A DNA stretch of 64,000 nt from DATARR01 sp036376245 (GTDB lineage Bacteria > Acidobacteriota > Thermoanaerobaculia > Multivoradales > UBA5704): contig DASVAS010000014.1 in assembly GCA_036376245.1 (NCBI GenBank), positions 1 through 64,000 of the forward strand. The letters run 5' to 3'. A program made the translations under genes and the position numbers. The notes under the pieces were generated by a model. It did no database searches and was not told the origin of the DNA. It saw nothing but the letters and a program-made list of their open reading frames with translations. Shown here in pieces: positions 49,641 to 57,008 of the stretch. Every line of letters begins with the position of its first letter. Position 1 is the first letter of the stretch.

Positions 49641-50867
49641 TCAGCGCCGCGTGATCGTGCCGCGGAAATTCCGCGGCACGGGCACGGAGAACAGCGCGAT
49701 GCGGAGCGCTTCCGGATCGGCAAGCTGGATGCGGTAGCGCGTAGTCATCAGATGGCACAGCAGGATCAGTTGCGCGGTGCCCAGGCCGGCCCCGATGCAC
49801 CCTCTCGGCGACCAGCCGAACGGGATGTAGCGGGCGCCGGAGACTGGGCACGCTTCGTCTTCGAGCCAGCGGTCCGGATCGAAGGTGTCGGGGTCCTTCC
49901 AGAGCCGCGGGTCGTGGTGGAGGATGTCGGGACTGAGCAGATAGCCCTGGCCGGGTTTGAGGCAGGCCCGCTCGTGGTTGATCTCGGTGCGGACCTCCCG
50001 GTGCACCACCGGCGTGGGGCTCCACATGCGCAGGGTCTCTTTGATGAAGCGGTGCGTCGCCGGGGCGACGCGGGTAGGCGCGGCATAGAGATCCGCGAGC
50101 GGGATGGGCGCCAGCTCGGCCTCCAGCCGCGCGGTCCAGTCAGGCCGGCGGGTCAGCTCGTAGAGCATGCAGGCCGCGGTGGTCCCCGGCGGGCCGGCGA
50201 TGGCGGTCAGGTTTCCGGTGACGGCGTCGACGGCGCGGTCCAGCCCCAGCTCCGGCAGCAGGTCGACGATCGGATCGGTCATGTCGGACCGGCGAGGCCG
50301 GCGGCCGGCGGCGCGCCCTCGCAGCTCCCGGCGCACCGCCCAGCCGGCGCTGACCTGGATCCAGACCGCGCGGATCTTCTCCCGCAGGGTCTGGCGTGTA
50401 GGCCCGGTGGCCAGGAGCTCGTAGAGCTTGAAATCCTGATCGCGCAGGACGCGCGCCATGTCGGCCGGCCCGAGGCCGTCCACCACGACCGGAACGAGCG
50501 CCCGCGAGACCACCTCCTGCGCCGCCCAGACCAGGTCGAGAGTCCGGTCGAGCCGCTCGTCGAGCAGGGCGCTCATGCGGGCGGCGAGCTTCTCGATCCC
50601 CGCCGGGTCCGAAAGCTCCCGCATCTTCGCGAGCCAGATCAGGCGGAGCTGCTTCCAGTGGAAAACCTTGCTGTCGCGGCCGCGCAGCAGATCGCTCAGG
50701 TTGTCGGGAAGAGTCAGGTCCGCGAAATTGCTCGCGTTGATCTGTTGCGCCACCTCGCCGTCAAACGCCGCCAGCGTGTCTTCGCGGACCCAGAAGACGC
50801 CCCCTTCCGCGTAGCTCCTGGCGCGCAGATCGCGTAGCGCATCCTGTTCTCCGGGCGAGACGGCCAT
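49641..50867 (-). CDS. Cytochrome P450 B of the mini-peptide cluster
   Basis: 408 residues. I-helix AGPPGTTAAC, K-helix ETLR (ExxR) in FIKETLRMWSP, and the haem-binding loop FGWSPRGCIGAG with C357 as thiolate ligand; the usual Gly of FGxG is Ser here. No membrane anchor, so it is a soluble bacterial-type P450. ATG 50867 overlaps the stop of P450 A (TGATG), hence strict coupling; the longer frame from 50924 lies within P450 A. With P450 A it probably forms cross-links or hydroxylates aromatic side chains of the small peptides encoded upstream. A redox partner is not encoded nearby. Confidence 0.88.
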   Translation of the reverse strand: MAVSPGEQDALRDLRARSYAEGGVFWVREDTLAAFDGEVAQQINASNFADLTLPDNLSDLLRGRDSKVFHWKQLRLIWLAKMRELSDPAGIEKLAARMSALLDERLDRTLDLVWAAQEVVSRALVPVVVDGLGPADMARVLRDQDFKLYELLATGPTRQTLREKIRAVWIQVSAGWAVRRELRGRAAGRRPRRSDMTDPIVDLLPELGLDRAVDAVTGNLTAIAGPPGTTAACMLYELTRRPDWTARLEAELAPIPLADLYAAPTRVAPATHRFIKETLRMWSPTPVVHREVRTEINHERACLKPGQGYLLSPDILHHDPRLWKDPDTFDPDRWLEDEACPVSGARYIPFGWSPRGCIGAGLGTAQLILLCHLMTTRYRIQLADPEALRIALFSVPVPRNFRGTITRR

Positions 50868-51988
50868 CAGCGCGGCTCCAGGGCCAGCGTGAACCGCGGC
50901 GGCGCGAGCGCGGCGCGGACGCACGGCCGGGTTTCCAGAGGTGTGACGGCGAGGCGGTAGCTGCCGACGAGGATCTTCAGGACGTCTTCCACCAGTTGCA
51001 TGGACAGCGTGCCCGCGATGCAGCGGTGCGGTCCCCAGCCGAAGGGGATGAACGCCTGCGGATCATGCTCTCCGGCCCACCGCTCGGGCCGGTAGCTGTT
51101 CGGCTCCGCCCAGTGCTTCGGGTTGCGGTGGACCGCGTAAGGGCAGACGATCACCTCGTCCTCGGGCGTGACGGCGACGCCGGCGATCTCGTGCGGCCGC
51201 GCCGGACGCCGGCCCAGCAGCCACGCCACGGGCCACAGGCGCAGCGCCTCGCGGACCACCCGGGAGGGCTCGGTCTCGGCGTCCGGGTGCGTGCCCATCA
51301 GATAGAGCGACCAGCCGAGGACGAATCCCACCGAGCCGGCGGCGGCGAACAGGAACGACAGGAAGACTTCGGCCAGCTCCGCCACCGGCGCCTCCGGTCC
51401 CGCCGCGCGGGCCACGACGCCGAGGACGTCCACGGGTTCGCCGCTCCGGGCGCGCCGTTCCTTGATCGCCCGTCCCAGCTCGCGCATCACGCGGAAACGG
51501 AACACGGCGCGGGTCAGGCGGGAGTAGCGGTCGCGGGCGCCGGCGAGGACGGCGCGCTCGACGATCCGCTCGACCGCGTGACGCAGCCGGGCCGGGCTGT
51601 CCGGCGCGATCAGTGCGTCCGCGAAATGGCGGTAGGCCAGCCAGTTGCCGGCGTCCGGCCATTCGCTGACCGGCGCCAGGGCCTGGACCGCGGCCGGCAG
51701 CTCGTCCGCTCGTTCGCGAAGGTGCGCCCGCAGCAGCGCCCGCGCCGAGCGGCCCATCTCCTCCTGGACGGAGCGCGGGCCGAAGTTGCCTCGCCGGGTG
51801 TGGAAGAAATCGGAATGGTCTTCGTAGAGGTCTTCGTCGTTGACCAGGACGGCCCTGGAAGCCGCCGCTTCGGAGAGGCAGAGGCGGCGTCCCGGCAGCC
51901 AGACGGCGTCCCCGGCGGCCGGGAACGCCTGATCGAGGAATTGCAGCGGGTCCCGATGAAACTCGGCCTGGGATTCCTGGCTCGCCAT
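50867..51988 (-). CDS. Cytochrome P450 A of the mini-peptide cluster
   Basis: 373 residues. K-helix EALR in VVREALRLWPVAW, the PERW segment (NSYRPERWAGEH), and haem loop FGWGPHRCIAG with C323 as ligand. The I-helix region (FLFAAAGSVGFVLGW) lacks the usual acid/alcohol pair (A-G-x-D/E-T), as in some P450s that do unusual coupling chemistry in place of hydroxylation. AGAGG is 5 nt before ATG 51988; a GTG at 52003 is the alternative. It begins 31 nt after the second 28-codon gene and overlaps P450 B. Confidence 0.88.
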   Translation of the reverse strand: MASQESQAEFHRDPLQFLDQAFPAAGDAVWLPGRRLCLSEAAASRAVLVNDEDLYEDHSDFFHTRRGNFGPRSVQEEMGRSARALLRAHLRERADELPAAVQALAPVSEWPDAGNWLAYRHFADALIAPDSPARLRHAVERIVERAVLAGARDRYSRLTRAVFRFRVMRELGRAIKERRARSGEPVDVLGVVARAAGPEAPVAELAEVFLSFLFAAAGSVGFVLGWSLYLMGTHPDAETEPSRVVREALRLWPVAWLLGRRPARPHEIAGVAVTPEDEVIVCPYAVHRNPKHWAEPNSYRPERWAGEHDPQAFIPFGWGPHRCIAGTLSMQLVEDVLKILVGSYRLAVTPLETRPCVRAALAPPRFTLALEPR

Positions 51989-52019
51989 CGGGACCTCTTT
52001 CACTCTTCCCTGAATCGGG

Positions 52020-52106
52020 TCAGATCTGGTGATAGTTGTACCAGTAGAGCGCGCCCTTGGGGCGGATGGACAGAGCGCTTCTCAAAGCCTTCACGATCTT
52101 CGTCAT
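52020..52106 (-). CDS. 28-residue precursor peptide 2, core ending YWYNYHQI
   Basis: A complete 28-codon gene: ATG 52106, TGA 52020. The leader part is MTKIVKALRSALSIRPKG and the end is ALYWYNYHQI. It is aligned without gaps to precursor 1, with 19 of 28 residues identical and three more Lys/Arg swaps. AGGAGAGG lies 6 nt before the ATG. The two aromatic-rich tails keep Tyr-Trp-x-x-Tyr-His-Gln-Ile. Together with two downstream P450 genes this fits a ribosomal peptide whose Tyr/Trp/His side chains are cross-linked, as in biarylitides or tryptorubin-type peptides; that function is inferred. Confidence 0.75.
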   Translation of the reverse strand: MTKIVKALRSALSIRPKGALYWYNYHQI

Positions 52107-52184
52107 TGTCGTCCTCTCCTCTCGTGATGTTGCCGCTGAAAATAGACTTCCGGCTCTCGGTTTGTCAAACGGGACCCTTTTCGC

Positions 52185-52271
52185 TCAGATCTGGTGATAC
52201 AGCCACCAGTAGTTCTCGCCCTTGGAGCGGATGTTCAGCGCCGACTTCAGTGCACGCACGATCCTGGTCAT
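52185..52271 (-). CDS. 28-residue precursor peptide 1, core ending YWWLYHQI
   Basis: A complete 28-codon gene: ATG 52271, TGA 52185. The leader part is MTRIVRALKSALNIRSKG and the end is ENYWWLYHQI. GGGAGGGA lies about 6 nt before the ATG. Both precursor genes have their own ribosome site and the same length, with third-position and conservative changes between them, which indicates selection on the peptide. The gene is 78 nt upstream of precursor 2 and 87 nt downstream of the small membrane protein gene. No protease or transporter for leader removal is visible nearby. Confidence 0.75.
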   Translation of the reverse strand: MTRIVRALKSALNIRSKGENYWWLYHQI

Positions 52272-52358
52272 TTTCGTTCCCTCCCTTGGTTTGCTTTGGT
52301 GTCGCGGCCTGTCCTGGACCGCCTTGCACCATAGAACGAAGGGAACCGCTCTCCTCCC

Positions 52359-52490
52359 TCACCCCTCGCCACACGAACGCGCGACGAGGAACAGGACGAG
52401 CGCGAGGAGGAGCGCGCCGCCGATCAGCCAGGATCTCTTCGCGGGCGGCGCCGAACGGACAGGCTGCTGGAGCTTCATCTGGATCTTCAT
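52359..52490 (-). CDS. 43-residue single-span membrane protein
   Basis: Begins MKIQMKLQQPVRSAPPAKR and continues with one membrane segment (SWLIGGALLLALVLFLVA) and RSCGEG at the end. The ATG overlaps the stop of the molybdenum hydroxylase large subunit (ATGA). It may anchor or assist that enzyme or belong to the peptide cluster; I cannot tell. Too short to assign to a family. Confidence 0.55.
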   Translation of the reverse strand: MKIQMKLQQPVRSAPPAKRSWLIGGALLLALVLFLVARSCGEG

Positions 52491-54823
52491 CGGGCCTCCT
52501 GGGCCAGCTCCCAGAGCCGGCTGGGCTTGAGCGGGATCTCGAGGATCTCCAGGCCGGGGATGGCCAGCGCGTCCTCGACCGCCTGCGCGAAGAGCGCGCC
52601 CACGGGGATCGCGCCGGCCTCGCCCGCGCCCTTGGTGCCGAGCGCGTTGAGCGGCGAGACCGTCTCCTCGTGGCCGACCTCGACGCGCGGCACGTCGAGC
52701 GCCGTGGGGAGCAGGAAGTCCATGAAGCTGGCGTTCATGAGCTGGCCGTTGTCGTCGTAGACGAGCTGCTCGAAATAACAGTTGCCGATCCCCTGCGCCA
52801 CGCCGCCGTGCACCTGGCCGTCCACCAGCAGCGGGTTGAGCACCCGGCCGCAGTCGTGGACCACGACGTACTTCCGGATCTCGATCTGCATCGTCTCCGG
52901 GTCCACCTCGACGATCATGGCGTGGCAGCCGCTGGCGGTGGCGCCGCGGAAGGGGCCGAAGTAGCGGGTGGCCTCCAGGCCCGGCTCGGTGCCGGGCTTG
53001 ACCGCGCCGCGCATGGGATTGGCCAGCTTCGCCAGCTCGCCGAGCGCGATCGACTTGTCGGGCTCCCCCACCACCCGCGCTTTCCCACCGGTGAGCTCGA
53101 TTTGATCCTCGGCGACGCCGAACCGCTCCGCCGTCAGCCGGACGGCCTTCTCGCGCACGCTCGCGGCGGCCTCGTTCACGGCGTTGCCGGCCACCACGGC
53201 GCCACGGCTGGCGAAGGTGCCGGTCCCCCAGTGGAACTGGTCGCTGTCGCCGGTGACCACGTCCACGTCCTCGACCGGCACGCCGAGCTGCTGCGCGGCG
53301 ATCTGCGCCAGCACCGTGTAGTGCCCCTGGCCCTGGGTGCCGACGCCGGTGACCACGGTCACCTTGCCGCTGGTCTGCACCTGCACGCGCGCGCCTTCGA
53401 AGGGACCGATCCCCGTGCCCTCGACGTAGGAGACGACGCCGATCCCGACCGCCTTGCCTTCGGCGCGCAGGCGCGGCTGCTCTTCGCGCAGGAAGCGCTC
53501 GTAGCCGATCCGCTCCAGGGTCTGATCGAGGACCGGGCCGTAGTTGCCGCTGTCGTAATAGAGCGGCGCGAAATCCTGATAGATGATCACGTGATCGTGC
53601 GGGAACTCTTCCGGCCGCAGGAAGTTGCGCCGCCGGATCTCGATGCGGTCGATCCCCAGCTCGCGGGCCGCTAAGTCCATCAGCCTTTCGATCACGAAGA
53701 CGCCGTGCTGGCGGCCGGCGCCGCGGTAGGGGGTGACGATGGTCTTGTTGGTGAAGACCGCCCGGAACTCGCTGGCGTAGGCGGGGATGCGGTACGGCCC
53801 CATGAGCGTGCACTGGCTGTTGAGCGGCACGGTGAGGCCGTAGGGATCGTAGGCGCCGGAATCGTGGAGGAAGGAGTCCTTGACGCCCAGGATGACGCCG
53901 TCGCGCGTGAGGGCGATCTCTGCGTCGTGGATCTGTCCGCGCTCGTGCGTGGTGGCGAGGAAGTTCTCGGCGCGGTCCTCGATCCACTTGATCGGCCTTT
54001 CCAGGCGCATGGCGAGCCAGGGGACGAGCACCTCTTCGGGGTAGAACATCATGATCTTGGGGCCGAAGCCGCCGCCGATGAACGGCGCCACGAGGCGGAC
54101 CTGGTGCTCGGAGAGGCCGAGCATGGCCGCGAGACCGTTGCGCACGGGGATCGGCGCCTGGGTGGTGTCCCACACGGTGAGCCGCTGGGCGCGGGCGTCC
54201 CACTGGGCGACGACGCCGCGGTTCTCGATGGCCGCCGAGGCGCCGCGGTCGTAGGAGAAGCGGCGGCGGATCACCACGTCGGCGCGGGCGCGGGCGGCCT
54301 CGTAGTCCCCCTTCTTCTGGGGCACGTACGCGGCGACGTTCGAGCCCACGTCCTCGTGGATCAGGGCGGCGCCCGGCTCCAGGGCCTTCTCGAGGTCCAC
54401 GACGGCCGGCAGCGGCTCGTAGTCGACGAAGACCTCCTCGACGGCGTCCTCGGCCACGTAGCGCGAGACGGCCACCACCAGGGCCACGGGCTCGCCGGCG
54501 TGGCGCACCTTGCCCTTGGCCAGCGGCACCTGCGTGCGCTCGTGGAAGACCATCCCCTCGACTGGCGGCGGCGGCACCAGCAGCGGCCCCGGCTTCCAGT
54601 AGTCCCCGAGGTCCTCGGCCGTGTAGACCGCCACGACCCCCTCCCGTTTCAGCGCCTGGGACGCGTCGATCCCCAGCAGCCGCGCGTGCGCGTGCTGGCT
54701 GCGCACGAACGCCACGTGCAGCATGTCCGGCAGGTCGATGTCGTCCACGAACAGCGCCCGCCCGGTCAGCAGGCGGGGATCCTCGTTGCGTTTGATCCGT
54801 TCCCCGAGAGGCTGTGTTGTCAT
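52487..54823 (-). CDS. Molybdenum hydroxylase large subunit (xanthine dehydrogenase family)
   Basis: 778 residues. Molybdopterin-binding subunit of the XDH/CoxL family: FIGGGFGPKIMMFYPEE (first cofactor loop), TPYRGAGRQHGVFVIER, GTQGQGHYTVLAQIAA, and the catalytic Glu in GTKGAGEAGAIP. With the FAD and 2Fe-2S subunits encoded 5.5 kb upstream in the same direction it forms a three-subunit hydroxylase. The substrate is not fixed by sequence; uracil or another pyrimidine is suggested by the neighbours. The start codon lies under the -35 box of an antisense promoter candidate. Confidence 0.9.
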   Translation of the reverse strand: MTTQPLGERIKRNEDPRLLTGRALFVDDIDLPDMLHVAFVRSQHAHARLLGIDASQALKREGVVAVYTAEDLGDYWKPGPLLVPPPPVEGMVFHERTQVPLAKGKVRHAGEPVALVVAVSRYVAEDAVEEVFVDYEPLPAVVDLEKALEPGAALIHEDVGSNVAAYVPQKKGDYEAARARADVVIRRRFSYDRGASAAIENRGVVAQWDARAQRLTVWDTTQAPIPVRNGLAAMLGLSEHQVRLVAPFIGGGFGPKIMMFYPEEVLVPWLAMRLERPIKWIEDRAENFLATTHERGQIHDAEIALTRDGVILGVKDSFLHDSGAYDPYGLTVPLNSQCTLMGPYRIPAYASEFRAVFTNKTIVTPYRGAGRQHGVFVIERLMDLAARELGIDRIEIRRRNFLRPEEFPHDHVIIYQDFAPLYYDSGNYGPVLDQTLERIGYERFLREEQPRLRAEGKAVGIGVVSYVEGTGIGPFEGARVQVQTSGKVTVVTGVGTQGQGHYTVLAQIAAQQLGVPVEDVDVVTGDSDQFHWGTGTFASRGAVVAGNAVNEAAASVREKAVRLTAERFGVAEDQIELTGGKARVVGEPDKSIALGELAKLANPMRGAVKPGTEPGLEATRYFGPFRGATASGCHAMIVEVDPETMQIEIRKYVVVHDCGRVLNPLLVDGQVHGGVAQGIGNCYFEQLVYDDNGQLMNASFMDFLLPTALDVPRVEVGHEETVSPLNALGTKGAGEAGAIPVGALFAQAVEDALAIPGLEILEIPLKPSRLWELAQEAR

Positions 54824-54916
54824 CTTGGAACTCCAACGCTATAATCTAAATGCGATATCGCAGCCGTGTAGCAGCGAGTCGCGATTGCTGGGCCCGCTAC
54901 GGGGCCTTTTTGTTTT
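54817..54916 (+). ncRNA. Candidate small RNA: consensus promoter plus terminator, antisense to hydroxylase leader
   Basis: TTGTCA (54817-54822), 17-bp spacer, TATAAT (54840-54845), then about 60 nt to a terminator: GGCCC-GCTACG-GGGCC followed by TTTTTGTTTT (54891-54916). No gene on this strand uses it. The transcript (about 54852-54914) would lie between the cyclase gene and the hydroxylase large-subunit gene, opposite to both. It also contains the palindrome GCGATATCGC. Confidence 0.4.
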
Positions 54917-54921
54917 ATCCC

Positions 54922-55746
54922 CTACTTCTCCTCCACGAACGCCACGATGCGCGCGAAGGCGGCCTCGCCGCCCTTGAAGCGGAACGGGAAGCAGCCGAGC
55001 CAGACCCGCTGATCCAGGACCTCGTCGATCTGCCCGCCCACGTTCTCGGCGTGGAAGACGCCGTGCGGGAAGAGCTTCACGTGCATGCACTGGTAGTCCT
55101 GGGGCCACGGGAAGGCCTCGTCGAGCGACATGCCGATCGCCGCCTCGACCTCCGGGATGAGGTCCGGCCGCGCCTTGCGCACGTTGGTGTTGAACGGATG
55201 GTCCGCGGCGATGCAGTCCACCGCCAGCCAGCGGATGCCGCGGTCGAGGATCCACTCGGTGAACACGCTGCGCGGTCCGGGGTGCTTCAGAAAGCTTTTC
55301 GGCAGGTCCGGCTTGTCCTGGTTGTGGACCTTGTACCAATCCTCGTTGTAGTAGTGGTGATAGCCGGTGTGGATCACCAGGATGTCGCCGCGCTGGATCT
55401 TGATGCCGGTCTTGCGCTCCCACTCCTCGAAGTGCTCGGGGCCGTAGATCTGATAGTCCCCGATCCCGAACTGCGAGATGTCCACGATGCACGCCGGCCC
55501 GACCAGCGTATCGATCGGGATGCCGGCGATGTCCGGCCCCGGATCGTAGAAGTGGATCGGCGAATCGAGGTGCGTGGCGATGTGGTTGGTCGTCGAGATG
55601 AACTGCGCGTTCACCCCCTCGAACGCCAGCCGCTTCACCCACTTCACCGTCGGGCCCTCGTAGAACGCGAACGACGGCGAATCCATGCTGAAGTTCTGGG
55701 AAAGATCGAGGACCTTCACCTTGCTCATGTCATAGGGGACGAACAT
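54922..55746 (-). CDS. Cyclase-family metal-dependent hydrolase (PF04199)
   Basis: 274 residues with the metal-binding signature HIATHLDSPIHF (H-x-x-T-H-x-D-x-P-x-H) and LAVDCIAADHP. The family includes kynurenine formamidase and isatin hydrolase, which open amide or lactam bonds. GGAGG is 4 nt before ATG 55746. Within this operon it could open an oxidised pyrimidine ring such as barbiturate; that is inference. Confidence 0.88.
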   Translation of the reverse strand: MFVPYDMSKVKVLDLSQNFSMDSPSFAFYEGPTVKWVKRLAFEGVNAQFISTTNHIATHLDSPIHFYDPGPDIAGIPIDTLVGPACIVDISQFGIGDYQIYGPEHFEEWERKTGIKIQRGDILVIHTGYHHYYNEDWYKVHNQDKPDLPKSFLKHPGPRSVFTEWILDRGIRWLAVDCIAADHPFNTNVRKARPDLIPEVEAAIGMSLDEAFPWPQDYQCMHVKLFPHGVFHAENVGGQIDEVLDQRVWLGCFPFRFKGGEAAFARIVAFVEEK

Positions 55747-55763
55747 CGCTCCTCCTTTCGAAA

Positions 55764-57008
55764 TCAGAACCCATACCGCTCCGCGAACGCGACCAGCGCC
55801 GCTTCGAACACCGCCATCGGCGGCCGCACCAGCCCGGCGCCCACTTGGCCGACGCCGGCCTGGCGGTGGGCGATGCCGGTATTGACCCGCGGCGTGATTC
55901 CTAATTCCACCACTTTGCGCAGGTCGATCCCCACGGGCGTGCCCCGGAAGCCCAGGGGCGGGATGTTGAAGTGCTCGTGCTCGGCGGCGGTGATCTCGTA
56001 CATCTCCAGGGTAGCGTGCAGGGCGTCCTGGGGTGAGCCGCCGATGAAGGTGACGATCGCCGGCGCCGCCGCCATGGCGAAGGCGCCGATCCCCGCCGTC
56101 TCGGTGATGGTGCTGTCGCCAATGTCGGGGTTGGCGTCGTCGGACGTGAAGCCGGGGAAGTACAGGCCGTCCGGCACCTGGGCCGGAGCGGTGAACCATT
56201 GATCGCCCAGCCCGCTCACCCGGATGCCGAAGTCGGTGCCGTTGCGCGCCATGGTGGAGACGATCGTGCTCCCTTCCACGCCGTGCGCCGCGTCCGCCAT
56301 CAGCTTGCACGCCGCCATGACCGGGTTGAGCACCGAGAGCGGATTGTTGCCCAGGAACTCCAGGATCTCGGCCTGGAGCGAGCTCTCGGGCGCGACGCGG
56401 GCGATGGCGGGCGACAACAGTTTCAGGAAGAGCAGCGAGCCCGCCTTGTTGCGGTTGTGCCCTTCGTCCCCCATGTGCAGCGCTTCGGCGATCAGCGCCC
56501 GCAGGTCGATGCCGCCCAGCCGCTCGACCGCGCGGGCGAGGACGGTGGCGAACCGCCCGTTCATCCAGCGCAGCTTGTCCAGGACCTCGCCGCTGAAGGC
56601 GCCGTAGCGCAAAACCTTTCCATAGCCTTCGTTGAGGTTGGAGAAGGAGCGGCGGCCGTGGGTCTCGTCCTCCACGATGTAGACCTGCATGGAGGATGAG
56701 ATGACGCCGGCCATGGGACCGACCGCGCCGTGATGGTGACAGGGCTCGAAATCCACCTCTCCCCGCTCCACCATGGCGACGGCGCCGGCCTCGTCCCGCG
56801 CCAGTCCCTCGTAGATCAGCGCGCCGATCACCGCGCCGCGCAGGGGCCCCGACATCCGTTCCCAGCCGATCGGGGGACCCGCGTGCAGCAGCAGGTTGTC
56901 GCGCATGCCGGGAATCACGTCGCGGGCGCGGCCCAGGCCGGTGAGGACCGGACGCGTGGACGTCATGCGCTCCATGGCGGCGCGGTTGGCGCTCTCGATG
57001 TCGATCAT
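55764..57008 (-). CDS. DUF1116 protein (YlbE/AllG-type, FdrA partner)
   Basis: 414 residues covering the DUF1116 domain: GPPIGWERMSGPLRGAVIGA, EPCHHHGAVGPMAGV, MGDEGHNRNKAGS and VARNGTDFG-like STMARNGTDFG. It is the partner of FdrA in the carbamoyltransferase of oxamate/allantoin metabolism (AllFGH). ATG overlaps the fdrA stop. The usual third member (DUF2877, AllH) is not in the window. Confidence 0.9.
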   Translation of the reverse strand: MIDIESANRAAMERMTSTRPVLTGLGRARDVIPGMRDNLLLHAGPPIGWERMSGPLRGAVIGALIYEGLARDEAGAVAMVERGEVDFEPCHHHGAVGPMAGVISSSMQVYIVEDETHGRRSFSNLNEGYGKVLRYGAFSGEVLDKLRWMNGRFATVLARAVERLGGIDLRALIAEALHMGDEGHNRNKAGSLLFLKLLSPAIARVAPESSLQAEILEFLGNNPLSVLNPVMAACKLMADAAHGVEGSTIVSTMARNGTDFGIRVSGLGDQWFTAPAQVPDGLYFPGFTSDDANPDIGDSTITETAGIGAFAMAAAPAIVTFIGGSPQDALHATLEMYEITAAEHEHFNIPPLGFRGTPVGIDLRKVVELGITPRVNTGIAHRQAGVGQVGAGLVRPPMAVFEAALVAFAERYGF

